In this document: positions 34,475 through 43,896 of the stretch, one piece after another
Layout of the letters: the number at the start of each line of letters is the position of its first letter
Position numbering within the stretch: position 1 is the stretch's first letter
NCBI GenBank assembly: GCA_900544675.1
Contig: UQVZ01000024.1
Span: 1-52,614 of the forward strand
Direction of reading: 5' to 3'
Origin: an uncultured Bacteroides sp.
Lineage (GTDB): Bacteria > Bacteroidota > Bacteroidia > Bacteroidales > Bacteroidaceae
DNA length: 52,614 nucleotides
Program-made: the position numbers and the translations under genes
The notes under the pieces: generated by a model
The model's input: the letters and a program-made list of their open reading frames with translations, nothing else
The model's database searches: none
What the model was told of the DNA's origin: nothing

Positions 34475-37324
34475 TCAGAACCGGCGAGGTCCGTGCGGTC
34501 CGCGTCCGCCTCCGAATCCGGGACCTCCTCCCTGTCCTTGTTTGCCTCCGAAGAGGTTCAGACGGTAGATGAAGTGTACCATGCAGTAGCTGTAGATAGC
34601 GTTGTATTCCGTATCCTGACGCATGGCGGCGCTGATGGTACGGCTGATGTTGCTTTGGTTGCGCAGGATATCATAGAACTGGACGCTTACCGTAGCGGCG
34701 TTACCCTTCAGGAAATCCTGTGCGATTTGGGCATTCCATATCAGCTCGTCGCGGTTCATGCTGGCATCGGTGTAGCCCCGGCGTGAGTTCTGCGAGATAT
34801 CGGTCGATATGGTCATGTTCCACGGAAGGCGCACATTGGTGCTGGCTCCGTATGCGAACTGGTAGGTATCCATGTTGTTTTGCGACTGGTAGCTGTTGCG
34901 CGAGTGCGTATAGTCTAACGAACCGTTGAGCGAAAGTTCCCACCAGTCGTTTCGGAACGTACCGCGCAGACGTTCGCCCAGCGAAAGCCGTTTGGTGGTA
35001 TTCTTGTCGGCATCGGTTGTCACCTGGTTATCACTGATGTAGCTCACCATGTTCTGGTAGTTGGCGCGTGTAAAGGTGTTGATGGTGAAACGTTTGTCGC
35101 GCAAGGCTACATTGCTTCCCACAATGCCGAACAGGCTCCAGTTGCCGTTGATGTTTTCGGGCATGGTGGTATAACCACCGGTCTCGGAGTTATAGATACG
35201 GCGGTTGCTGATGTTGTTCATGACGTTCTGGAAATTGAAGAACGAGAACATGCCGCGCTGGGTCTCCGTCTTGAAGATGTTGTATTCCAACCGTAAGCTG
35301 TTGGTGAAAGTCGGTTTCAAGCCAGGATTACCCACCGTTACATTCAAGGGGTCGGTATTGTCTGAAATCGGGAGCAGGTCAATCATGTCAGGCTGTGAGG
35401 TACGTCCACGGTAACGGATACGCAACTGGCTGGTCTTCGAAAAGCGGTAACGGAAGTCAAGGGTCGGGGTAAAGTTGAACACATTCCTTACCGTATCTAC
35501 CTGGTAGTCGCCTTGCGAGTAGGTCAGGGTAGAGCGTTGAGGCTGGAACGATACACCGATGTTGAAACGCATCTTTTCGCGTATCCACCGGAAAGAAAGC
35601 TCTGCCTGATGGTTGTAATAATTATAGACGGCGCTCTTGCTCAGGTCGGCATTGAGGGTTCCGTCGGCGGTGCTTCCATCGATGGTCCAGTCGGTAGGCA
35701 TGTCATACGTGCTGTTGTCCGTCGTAGAACGGCTGTACTGGAAATTGTAGCTGAACTGCAGGAAACCGCCTTTGAAGATGGGTTCGCTATAGGTCAGGCG
35801 CACGTTGTACTCGTTGTTCTTGGTCGGGGTGTTGATATAACGGTTCAATATCTCCATCCGTTCTTCCGGTGTGCGTTGGAAATACTCGGTCTCGGAAGTG
35901 GAGAATTGTTCGCTGCTGCTGTTGGTGTAGTTGTATCTGCCTCGGAAAGTGATGTTCCGTCCTTGGTCGTTCAAGCGGCGGTTGAAAATCAACATGCCGT
36001 TCACTGTAAAGTCATCGCTCTTCTTCAGGCTGTTCTTCAGTACGGTGTTGACGATATTCTCTTCGGGCACCAGCGAGGTAAGGTCGTCGGTGTTAAACAG
36101 TTCGTCGGTGGAATATACCGGGTCTTGATTGAAGGTGTACGAGTTCTGTCCGTTGTTGTTGTCGGTTTTCCCATATTGGATGCGCGGACGGAAGATGAAT
36201 GTGGTCATGGTATCGGGCCTCCATTCCATAAAAGCGTCTGCCCGCAGGTTGGTCGTCTTGTTCCGCGTGTTGTCCAATGCATTTTTAAAAGAGCTGCTTT
36301 CGGAAGACACGAAAGTTTCGGATGATTGCTTGCTCCGCTGGTCAGCATCCTTGTAATTGAAGTTCACGCTTCCTTCCGATTTGAATTTCTCGTTTTCGGT
36401 AGCGAAGTTTGCTCCCAGCATCTTGACGGCTGTTATTCCGTTCTCTTGCCGCCGGAAGCCTCCGCCGCCCGGAAAGCTGTTGTCGTTTACGTTGTTTGCC
36501 GAGCCGATGACGGTAAACTGTTTCTTGTCGCGGAAATAGTTGGCAAGCAGTTTCGCGCTGTACCGGTCTTCGGTGCCGTATGCTCCGTCTACGTTTCCGA
36601 AGAATCCGTGGTTCATGCCCGGCTTGACGCTCAGGTCGAGCACGGTTTCTTCCTCACCGTCTTCTATACCGGTCACACGTGCCATATCCGATTGCTTGTC
36701 GTAGGCACGTATCTTATCGATGATGTTTACGGGCAGGTTTTTCATGGCGATGTTTGGGTCATCGGCAAAAAACTCTTTCCCGTCTATCATGATTTTCGTG
36801 ATTTCTTTTCCGTTGATGGTGATTTTACCGCTTTCGTCCACTTCGGCGCCTGGAAGCTTTTTCACCAGTTCTTCCAGTGCGGAACCTTCGGGCACACGGT
36901 AAGCCGAACTGTTATATACTAAGGTGTCGGCAACAGCAGTCACTTCGGGTGCCTGTCCGACTACGGTAGCCGCTTCCAGCATCACGGCATCCATCTGCAT
37001 TTCTACTGTTCCGATGTTGACATTCGGTTTCGCTTTTGTAATCGAAATGCGTCTTACATCGGACAAATAGCCGATAAATGAAATTTTCAACGCATAGTTT
37101 CCCGGACGCACATTGATGGAGAAGCGTCCGTTGAGGTCGGTCGATTGCCCTGTGACCATCGTGCTGTCGGGCAAAGACAATACCTGTACCGTAGCTTCCA
37201 TAACCGGCATCTTGTCGCCGGCATCTATGACACTTCCTGAAACTTTACCAAATCTACTGTTGCCTTGTGCAAAGGCGGTTGTTCCTGCGAACATCAGTAG
37301 TAACCCCATAACCCATGTTTTCAT
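34475..37324 (-). CDS. TonB-linked outer-membrane beta-barrel protein
   Basis: 949 residues. A signal peptide ends TTAFAQ (about 19). A CarboxypepD_reg domain (about 25-105) is followed by a plug-like domain with VPEGSALEELVKKLPGAEVDESGKI in outline (about 140-170) and ITKIMIDGKEFF, then a barrel of the OMP_b-brl family. The last strand is followed by an unusual Gly/Gln/Arg-rich tail (about 927-949, GGKQGQGGGPGFGGG then PRRF). It is encoded convergently to the Oar-like receptor and has no SusD partner. Substrate unknown. Confidence 0.87.
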   Translation of the reverse strand: MKTWVMGLLLMFAGTTAFAQGNSRFGKVSGSVIDAGDKMPVMEATVQVLSLPDSTMVTGQSTDLNGRFSINVRPGNYALKISFIGYLSDVRRISITKAKPNVNIGTVEMQMDAVMLEAATVVGQAPEVTAVADTLVYNSSAYRVPEGSALEELVKKLPGAEVDESGKITINGKEITKIMIDGKEFFADDPNIAMKNLPVNIIDKIRAYDKQSDMARVTGIEDGEEETVLDLSVKPGMNHGFFGNVDGAYGTEDRYSAKLLANYFRDKKQFTVIGSANNVNDNSFPGGGGFRRQENGITAVKMLGANFATENEKFKSEGSVNFNYKDADQRSKQSSETFVSSESSSFKNALDNTRNKTTNLRADAFMEWRPDTMTTFIFRPRIQYGKTDNNNGQNSYTFNQDPVYSTDELFNTDDLTSLVPEENIVNTVLKNSLKKSDDFTVNGMLIFNRRLNDQGRNITFRGRYNYTNSSSEQFSTSETEYFQRTPEERMEILNRYINTPTKNNEYNVRLTYSEPIFKGGFLQFSYNFQYSRSTTDNSTYDMPTDWTIDGSTADGTLNADLSKSAVYNYYNHQAELSFRWIREKMRFNIGVSFQPQRSTLTYSQGDYQVDTVRNVFNFTPTLDFRYRFSKTSQLRIRYRGRTSQPDMIDLLPISDNTDPLNVTVGNPGLKPTFTNSLRLEYNIFKTETQRGMFSFFNFQNVMNNISNRRIYNSETGGYTTMPENINGNWSLFGIVGSNVALRDKRFTINTFTRANYQNMVSYISDNQVTTDADKNTTKRLSLGERLRGTFRNDWWELSLNGSLDYTHSRNSYQSQNNMDTYQFAYGASTNVRLPWNMTISTDISQNSRRGYTDASMNRDELIWNAQIAQDFLKGNAATVSVQFYDILRNQSNISRTISAAMRQDTEYNAIYSYCMVHFIYRLNLFGGKQGQGGGPGFGGGRGPHGPRRF

Positions 37325-37444
37325 TGCTGTTCTTGTTTGTATCTAAAACTGATTTTTCGTTTGTTTGACAGGAAAGGTGCGGTAAGGTTTAATCCTTCAT
37401 TCTGAATATATGTTAACGTCTTCGCTCTGCTGCTAACTTTTTTC

Positions 37445-37452
37445 TATTTTTG
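37445..37452 (+). promoter_or_regulatory. -7 element of aroB
   Basis: TATTTTTG matches TAnnTTTG, 21 bases before the aroB ATG. No -33 TTTG is seen at the usual spacing. Confidence 0.5.
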
Positions 37453-37473
37453 CCGAAAAATAAACGAACGACT

Positions 37474-38535
37474 ATGAGTACGCAAGAGGTGGTGATTTGC
37501 AGTCAGTTGGAAAATGATTTGCAGAAAGCCGTAACGAAAAGTGAGCATGACAAGGTATTTATCTTGACAGATGAACATACACACGTGTTTTGTCTTCCGA
37601 TTATCGGTAAGTTCCCTTATCTGAAAGAGGCAGTCGAGATAAGCATCGGAGTAGAGGATATTCATAAGAATCTGGAAACATTGGCATACGTATGGACGCA
37701 GCTGAGCACAAAAGGAGCCACACGCCGTTCTCTGATGATAAACTTAGGTGGAGGTATGGTCACCGATTTGGGAGGCTTTGCCGCCGCTACTTTCAAGCGG
37801 GGAATCACGATGATTAATATCCCGACTACCTTGTTGGGAATGGTTGACGCTTCGGTGGGAGGCAAGACCGGCATCAATTTCAACGGTCTGAAGAATGAAA
37901 TCGGCGCCTTTGCACCGGCGCAGAGCGTATTGATAGATTGTGAGTTTCTGAAATCGCTCGACCGTGCGAACCTGTTGTCGGGATATGCCGAAATGCTGAA
38001 GCATGGGTTAATCAGCGATACCCGCCATTGGAGTGAATTGGTGGGTTTTGATTTAGACCATGTGGATTACAGCCGTTTGCAGCAACTGGTAGGGGAGTCT
38101 ATTGCCGTGAAAGAACGTGTAGTGGAGCAAGACCCGTTTGAGAAAGGTATCCGCAAAGCGTTGAACTTCGGTCATACGGCAGGTCATGCCTTCGAAAGTC
38201 TGGCTATGGAGAAGGGACATCCCATCTTGCATGGATATGCGGTAGCGGCAGGAATGGTGTGCGAACTGTATTTTTCTCATTTGCGTATGGGATTCCCGAA
38301 AGACAAACTCCGGCAGACATTGCAGTTCATCAAGGAGAATTACGGGCGTGTGGATTTCACGTGTGAAGATTATGAACGCTTGTATGCCTTTATGTGTCAC
38401 GACAAGAAGAACAGTGCCGAGGGGCAGGTTAACTTTACCTTAATCGGCGAGATAGGTGACATTCATATCAATCAAACTGCCGGTCGGGATGAAATATATG
38501 ACATGCTCGACTTTTATTCGGAAACCATGGGATAA
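37474..38535 (+). CDS. aroB: 3-dehydroquinate synthase
   Basis: 353 residues, normal length. AroB turns DAHP into 3-dehydroquinate, the second step of the shikimate pathway to aromatic amino acids. The NAD-binding LGGGMVTDLGGFAAATFKRG in outline lies near 98-118, followed by PTTLLGMVDASVGGKTGIN (about 126-144, active site) and the zinc histidines in FGHTAGHAFE and the GHPILHGYAV segment. The ATG at 37474 gives the usual N-terminus; eight codons upstream are in frame but overlap the -7 element. A terminator follows. Confidence 0.94.
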   Translation: MSTQEVVICSQLENDLQKAVTKSEHDKVFILTDEHTHVFCLPIIGKFPYLKEAVEISIGVEDIHKNLETLAYVWTQLSTKGATRRSLMINLGGGMVTDLGGFAAATFKRGITMINIPTTLLGMVDASVGGKTGINFNGLKNEIGAFAPAQSVLIDCEFLKSLDRANLLSGYAEMLKHGLISDTRHWSELVGFDLDHVDYSRLQQLVGESIAVKERVVEQDPFEKGIRKALNFGHTAGHAFESLAMEKGHPILHGYAVAAGMVCELYFSHLRMGFPKDKLRQTLQFIKENYGRVDFTCEDYERLYAFMCHDKKNSAEGQVNFTLIGEIGDIHINQTAGRDEIYDMLDFYSETMG

Positions 38536-38540
38536 AAAAG

Positions 38541-38588
38541 AAAGACAGGCTGCTTCGGTTTTTGAATGAGAAAGCAGCTTGTCTTTTT
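38541..38588 (+). terminator. Intrinsic terminator of aroB
   Basis: AAAGACAGGCTGCTT (38541-38555) pairs with AAGCAGCTTGTCTTT (38572-38586) with one wobble pair and ends in Ts. Confidence 0.85.
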
Positions 38589-38654
38589 GGGGAATATGCG
38601 TCCGAAAGTGATTTCACAAACTCAGACAGGTATATGCATGTTTGTATGCTTCTA

Positions 38655-38764
38655 ATAGTTTCAGGAGTTTCAGATAAGTGAAACAACTGTTTTACATAGG
38701 TGAAACACTTGTTTTACCTACCTGAAACAAGTGTTTCATCTTTTTAAAACAGGGTGAAACTAAT
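38655..38764. repeat. Array of five 22-bp palindromic units (TGAAAC/GTTTCA)
   Basis: Units begin at 38655, 38677, 38699, 38721 and 38743, exactly 22 bp apart. Most carry inverted arms TGAAAC and GTTTTA or GTTTCA; the best palindrome is TGAAACAAGTGTTTCA (38723-38738). It lies in the gap between aroB and tRNA-Pro(GGG). In the rest of the gap (38765-39044) I see nothing recognisable. Confidence 0.8.
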
Positions 38765-39044
38765 TTTTGAGTAGGAAAGCTATATATAATGATGATGTGT
38801 CTTGCATAGCTTTGACCGGCAAACAGGTTATAAGATATTGTACGGTTTATGGGGTGAATGTCTGTAATGCAAACCGAGGTAGTCTTTATATAATATGGAC
38901 CTATGATGTCTTCTCATAAAATAGGTGAAGGCTTTAAAAAGGAAAGTGGGAATGAAGGGGCTTCCTTATAATCTTGTCATACAAGCGTTTATGTGTGGCT
39001 GGAATCAGGGAAAGATTTTTTCTTGAAAAAAAGTGCTCCAATAT

Positions 39045-39075
39045 TTTGCTAATTCCACGTAAATACGTACTTTTG
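39045..39075 (+). promoter_or_regulatory. Promoter of tRNA-Pro(GGG)
   Basis: TTTG (39045-39048), a 19-bp gap, then TACTTTTG (39068-39075). It matches the Bacteroidetes housekeeping promoter, 18 bases before the tRNA. Confidence 0.85.
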
Positions 39076-39093
39076 CACTCGCAAAACAGAAAT

Positions 39094-39168
39094 CGGGGCG
39101 TAGCTCAGTCCGGTTAGAGTACACGTCTGGGGGGCGCGAGGTCGCTGGTTCGAATCCAGTCGCCCCGA
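39094..39168 (+). tRNA. tRNA-Pro (anticodon GGG)
   Basis: Acceptor CGGGGCG/CGCCCCG with discriminator A, T arm GCTGG-TTCGAAT-CCAGT and anticodon loop CTGGGGG. The anticodon stem CACGT/GCGCG contains an A-C mismatch at the second pair (28-42); the rest pairs, one with wobble. No CCA is encoded. Confidence 0.92.
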
Positions 39169-39178
39169 CCTGAAGAGA

Positions 39179-39212
39179 AAGGAGTTAAGTCGTTGGCTTG
39201 ACTCCTTTTTTT
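39179..39212 (+). terminator. Terminator of tRNA-Pro(GGG)
   Basis: AAGGAGTTAAG (39179-39189) pairs with CTTGACTCCTT (39197-39207) with one wobble pair, and the T-run continues to 39212. Confidence 0.85.
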
Positions 39213-39310
39213 GATTTTTTGTGTGATATTTTTGTAGTTATAAATTGGGGGCAATGTATTGAATTTTAAATAATAGTTGCTATCTTCGCCTTATTAAATT
39301 AAGGTCTAAT

Positions 39311-42300
39311 ATGAACAGCAATATCATTACTTATATTGAAGAACTTAACAAAGTTTATCAAACCCAGCAAGCAACTGAAGCTACTTATCGTGGAATACTT
39401 CAAAATCTGGTAAAGGCACTTTTGCCTAAGGTTACTATTATACACGAGCCCAAAAGGTCTGCTTATGGCGTTCCTGATTACAAAATACTAAAGAATGATA
39501 TTGCCATTTCTTTTATAGAAACTAAAAATCTAAAAGATAAAGATTTAAAAGGTGAAAAAGAAAAACTCCATAAAGAGCAGTTTGACAGATATAAATCTGC
39601 ATTAAATACAATTGTTTTCACAGATTATTTAACCTTTCATCTGTATGAAGATGGAGAATTGATTTCTTCTGCGAATATTGGAAATATAGTAAACCAGGCT
39701 GTAGTGCCCATAACGAATGAAAAAGAAGAATCCGTCTTTTTGAAAATTATACAAACTTTAGGTAATGCAAGTCCGCAAAAAATAACACAAGCAGGAAAAC
39801 TGGCTGAAATTATGGCTTCTAAAGCCAAACTAATAGCTGCCATTATTGGTAATGCTATGAATGAAAACAAAACAGATGAAGATAGAAATCTTCATGATAA
39901 GTTGTCTGCCTTTCAAAAAATCTTGGTACATGATATGGACGAAAAACAATTTGCGGATTTTTATGCTCAAACAATTGTTTACGGAATGTTCATAGCAAGA
40001 ATCAATGACAAAACACCTGAAACATTTAATCGGTTGGAAGCAGCAGAACTTATTCCAAGTTTTAATCCATTTTTAAAGAAAATATTCAAAAATATTGCAT
40101 TGGCAGAGCTTCATAGCTGTATAGCTTGGATAGTTGATGACTTAGCAGAAATATTCAGAGTTACTGATATGCCCAAAGTCTTAAGGAATTATGGGAAAGA
40201 GACTGGTAGAAAAGATCCTATTATACATTTTTATGAAGAGTTTCTTGAAGAATACAATCCTAAAATAAGGGAAGAATTTGGTGTGTGGTACACTCCTGTA
40301 CAAGTCGTTCATTTTATAGTAGACGCTATAAATGACATACTGACTAATGAACTCGATATTGAAAACGGATTGGCAAATAACTCTAAGATAGAAATAACAG
40401 ACCATAATGGCAACAGCAAAGAGACGCATCGTGTTCAGGTTTTAGACCCTGCTACAGGAACGGGTACTTTCTTGGCTGAAGTCTGCCATGTTATTCATTC
40501 TTATTATAAAGGTCAGGAAGGTTTGTGGCCGGAAGATGTAATCAGGCATATAATACCTCGTATAAATGGCTTTGAATATCTGATGGCTCCATATACAATG
40601 GCACACCTTAAATTAGCTACGGCATTACAATTGGATCAAAATAAGGGTAAATTACCTGAAAGACTCAATATATACCTTACAAACTCTCTTGAAGAAGAAC
40701 AGCCGGAAACAAAACTCGATTTTGGTACTTTTGTTTCTGATGAAGCGAATGCAGCCAATGCTTTAAAAAGAGAAACTCCCGTTATGGTCGTAATGGGTAA
40801 TCCTCCATATAATGAAAAGTCTGCTAATAAAGGAAAATGGATTATGGATTTAATGGACGATTATAAACAAGAGCCTGGTGAAAGCAAGCAAATTATTCGA
40901 AAAAATAAAAGAACCAAACAAGCGATATTTAAAAACACGTTGAGAGAACGTAACCCAAAGGGCATTAATAATGACTATTGTAAATTTATTCGCTTAGGTC
41001 AATATTTTGTTAATCGAACACAAGAAGGTGTATTAGCATATATCACGGCAAATACTTTTCTCGATACCCGATTGTTTAGGGGAATGAGATATGACTTGCT
41101 CAGGACATTTGATAAGATATATATTATCAATTTGCATGGTTCGACCATGCGAAACGAAAGCACTCCTGAACTAAAAGACCAATGTATATTCGACATTATG
41201 CAGGGAGTGTCAATCAATATCTTTATCAAGAAAAAAGATAAAGAGCCGTCTTCGCTTGCCCAGGTATTCTATAAAGATATTTATGGCAGCAGGAAACTTA
41301 AATTGGATTTCCTTGCTGAAAACAGGTTAAACACTGTTGATTTTCAGGAGATAGTTCCTTCTGCACCATTGTATGTATTCAGACCATACGACAAACGCCT
41401 GCAAGAATTCTATGAAAATGGGTTCAAAATAGATAAACTAATGCCCAATTACGTGCAAGGATTTAAAACAGGTAAAGATGAAATTTCCATTCAATTTGAC
41501 AAAGAACAATTAGAAAAGCTATGCGAAGACATATTGAATAGTAAAGGTCATGATGTCGCAATAAAATATTCTCTACCAGATAATGCCATTCAAAAGATAC
41601 AGTTAATCAGAAAAGAAATTATTGCTTCTAATTATAATTGGAAAAACAATTTATGTAAAATAAATTATAGACCTTTCGATAATAGATGGACTATATATGG
41701 AAGAATTTTTATGGATCGACATCGTCCTGAGATACAAAAAAACATCATAAATAAAAATAATATAGTATTAGGTATAGGTAAATCGGGAAATGTAATGGGA
41801 GATTCCGAATGGAGTCTTGTCTCTATCTCTGACATGGCAATGGATATTAATGTTATACCTCGTGGAGGAATCTATTTATTTCCTCTGTACATTTATGAAG
41901 GGATGCTCCAGCATGCCAACTTTAGTCCTATTATACTGAAGGAAATAGAAACCAAGATACAACTCACTATGCAAGATTGTTGTGACACAGAACGCAATGA
42001 AAATGGATTTTTGCCTATCGACTTGATTGACTATATATATGCTATCCTATATTCACCATCTTATCGGGATACCTACAATGACTTCTTGCAGTCTGATTTC
42101 CCGATTATTCCATATCCGAATTCCGCTGATTACTTCTTCGGTATGGCAAAGAAAGGAAAAGAACTGCGCGGATTACACCTGATGAAAACAATCAGTCAAC
42201 AGGATATAATCACACAATATCCGGTATGTGATACAAACAATGATAACATTGTGCTATCAAGAAAGTTTGTAGAAAATGATGATGACACAGGTAAAGTATA

Positions 42301-42508
42301 TATCAACGATACTCAATATTTTGATAATGTCCCTAAAGATGTATGGGAAATGATTATTTCAGGCTATCAAGTTGCAGACAAATGGCTAAAAGACCGTCTT
42401 AACAAAAAGCTTACGAATGAAGAAATAATCTACTATCAGAAAATGATAGTGGCCATAAAAAGAACAATTGAGATTCAGGAAGAGATTGATAACTTAATCA
42501 GATTATAA
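39311..42508 (+). CDS. Single-chain restriction-modification enzyme (type IIG/ISP-like)
   Basis: 1065 residues. The N-terminal nuclease domain shows PD-(D/E)xK residues D56, E70 and K72 (VPDY, then FIETKN). A helical linker leads to an N6-adenine methylase core with motif I DPATGTG (379-385) and motif IV NPPY (497-500). The C-terminal third looks like the type ISP specificity domain (FFGMAKKGKELRGLHLM near 946-962). The helicase of classical type ISP enzymes (about 1570 residues) is missing, so a type IIG-like architecture is more likely. It would methylate one DNA site and cut unmodified DNA. The sequence is much more AT-rich than its neighbours and follows a tRNA gene, which suggests transfer. 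The next gene starts at its stop (TAATG). Confidence 0.85.
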   Translation: MNSNIITYIEELNKVYQTQQATEATYRGILQNLVKALLPKVTIIHEPKRSAYGVPDYKILKNDIAISFIETKNLKDKDLKGEKEKLHKEQFDRYKSALNTIVFTDYLTFHLYEDGELISSANIGNIVNQAVVPITNEKEESVFLKIIQTLGNASPQKITQAGKLAEIMASKAKLIAAIIGNAMNENKTDEDRNLHDKLSAFQKILVHDMDEKQFADFYAQTIVYGMFIARINDKTPETFNRLEAAELIPSFNPFLKKIFKNIALAELHSCIAWIVDDLAEIFRVTDMPKVLRNYGKETGRKDPIIHFYEEFLEEYNPKIREEFGVWYTPVQVVHFIVDAINDILTNELDIENGLANNSKIEITDHNGNSKETHRVQVLDPATGTGTFLAEVCHVIHSYYKGQEGLWPEDVIRHIIPRINGFEYLMAPYTMAHLKLATALQLDQNKGKLPERLNIYLTNSLEEEQPETKLDFGTFVSDEANAANALKRETPVMVVMGNPPYNEKSANKGKWIMDLMDDYKQEPGESKQIIRKNKRTKQAIFKNTLRERNPKGINNDYCKFIRLGQYFVNRTQEGVLAYITANTFLDTRLFRGMRYDLLRTFDKIYIINLHGSTMRNESTPELKDQCIFDIMQGVSINIFIKKKDKEPSSLAQVFYKDIYGSRKLKLDFLAENRLNTVDFQEIVPSAPLYVFRPYDKRLQEFYENGFKIDKLMPNYVQGFKTGKDEISIQFDKEQLEKLCEDILNSKGHDVAIKYSLPDNAIQKIQLIRKEIIASNYNWKNNLCKINYRPFDNRWTIYGRIFMDRHRPEIQKNIINKNNIVLGIGKSGNVMGDSEWSLVSISDMAMDINVIPRGGIYLFPLYIYEGMLQHANFSPIILKEIETKIQLTMQDCCDTERNENGFLPIDLIDYIYAILYSPSYRDTYNDFLQSDFPIIPYPNSADYFFGMAKKGKELRGLHLMKTISQQDIITQYPVCDTNNDNIVLSRKFVENDDDTGKVYINDTQYFDNVPKDVWEMIISGYQVADKWLKDRLNKKLTNEEIIYYQKMIVAIKRTIEIQEEIDNLIRL

Positions 42509-43884
42509 TGATGGAAAACCTGCTTGTCGGAAATATCGATTTTCTATTGACCATTAATACGACTGAGGGAGAGCACTCATTTAATGCTACTCTTAAAAAC
42601 ATAGAGGGAGAATTTAGAATTTATCTTCACTTTGATAATATTATTTCTTTTGCAGAATCATCCATACAATCTAAATTCTGGAATAATGAACTTTCTTACT
42701 TCTCTTTCGGAAAGAATATTCAAACAAAAAATGCTCGAATTAATGGAAAGGAAATAGAACTTGATTTATCCTATGCGAAATTGGTTACTATGCAAACCAT
42801 TGTTTCTTCGAAGGGTAATGTGTTTTATTTTATCATAGATACCTATCAATACCGATACAAAGATACAGATGTGCAGGACAAAGCAATATTTTACCTAAGC
42901 GCATCAAGCAATAAATTAATACACAGTTTGCATTTGATTGAATATGGGCTGGAAAAGAAGGAAAATAAATCCATTCCTTTTAAAGGCAACATTGCTAATA
43001 TAGGTTTTACAATCTTACCCGATTTAGCTGCAAATCCATATACAGCAGTCATCCAATATCATAGATTTGATTCAGTTGAGAATGTTATTGAAGATAATAA
43101 TATATTACTGGATTTACTTTCTTTTTATTATGGAATTCCCATAGAAACCCTATTAATAATTGTACAAAAAAATGAATACACCTATGTAATATACAAACAA
43201 CCATCATATAGGTTAATGAAAAATTCACCGAGGAATATGGATTTGGCTTATTTGAACTTATATACTTTTAATGATTTGGCAAAAGGTATTACCGCTGATT
43301 CCTCAAATATTAAGGCATTACATACTTTAATAAATGACTATATCAAAACAAAGTATTTGGATAACACATCTGCTTTCCTGATATTATATTCTATTTTAGA
43401 AACACTTGCTGATACAACATCTACATTCTTCAATGACAAGGATATTATGCAGGAAGTTTTTAAATTATTGCTTGATTCTTTTATTCAAGAAATGGGAAAA
43501 AAGAAAGAAAAAAGCGATGATTATTCCAAAAACTCTTCAATTTATGAAGATGTAAAACAGAAATGGGATAACTTATCAAATGAACTAATCAAAAAGCCTA
43601 AGAAAATAAATCCTATCAAAAAACTAATTGACGACAATAATATTGATTGGGAAAAACTAAATAGATCTTTTTCTGTAAAGAAAGAAGTAGCAGGGATAAA
43701 AAACATCAAAGACTTAAGAAATGCTATCGTACATGACCGTAGGAAAGACTATGCAGAATTGCTGGATATGAAAAGCATCAATAGTGATATGTCTTTTGCG
43801 GTTTGCATCATTCTATTGAAAAAACTGGGTATTAATAATGTTGGTTTTGACAAGAACTGGGAAAAATTATCAATTATGAAGTAA
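42508..43884 (+). CDS. Uncharacterised protein with C-terminal HEPN-type motif, coupled to the RM enzyme
   Basis: 458 residues, family not recognised. The N-terminal half (about 1-200) is rich in predicted beta strands with no enzymatic motif I can name. The C-terminal half is helical and lysine-rich (about 330-380) and has LRNAIVHD with R404-x4-H409, the R-x4-6-H signature of HEPN ribonucleases, plus an upstream helix with LILYSILETLADT. Many HEPN proteins act as RNA-cutting effectors in phage defence or toxin-antitoxin pairs. The layout recalls ApeA-type proteins (beta-rich N-terminus, C-terminal HEPN), but I cannot confirm that. The start shares one base with the RM gene stop. There is no signal peptide, so it is cytoplasmic. 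Confidence 0.72.
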   Translation: MMENLLVGNIDFLLTINTTEGEHSFNATLKNIEGEFRIYLHFDNIISFAESSIQSKFWNNELSYFSFGKNIQTKNARINGKEIELDLSYAKLVTMQTIVSSKGNVFYFIIDTYQYRYKDTDVQDKAIFYLSASSNKLIHSLHLIEYGLEKKENKSIPFKGNIANIGFTILPDLAANPYTAVIQYHRFDSVENVIEDNNILLDLLSFYYGIPIETLLIIVQKNEYTYVIYKQPSYRLMKNSPRNMDLAYLNLYTFNDLAKGITADSSNIKALHTLINDYIKTKYLDNTSAFLILYSILETLADTTSTFFNDKDIMQEVFKLLLDSFIQEMGKKKEKSDDYSKNSSIYEDVKQKWDNLSNELIKKPKKINPIKKLIDDNNIDWEKLNRSFSVKKEVAGIKNIKDLRNAIVHDRRKDYAELLDMKSINSDMSFAVCIILLKKLGINNVGFDKNWEKLSIMK

Positions 43885-43896
43885 ATAACGAACGCT

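Noticed and set aside
31042..37324. Polysaccharide utilisation locus
   Set aside because: There is no SusD-like gene and no glycoside hydrolase, and the two receptors are convergent, not in one operon.
39094..43896. Site-specific integrative element inserted at tRNA-Pro(GGG)
   Set aside because: No integrase lies in the segment and I could not find a second copy of the tRNA 3' end near 43884-43897. Transfer remains likely, but not by a recognisable tRNA-integrating element.
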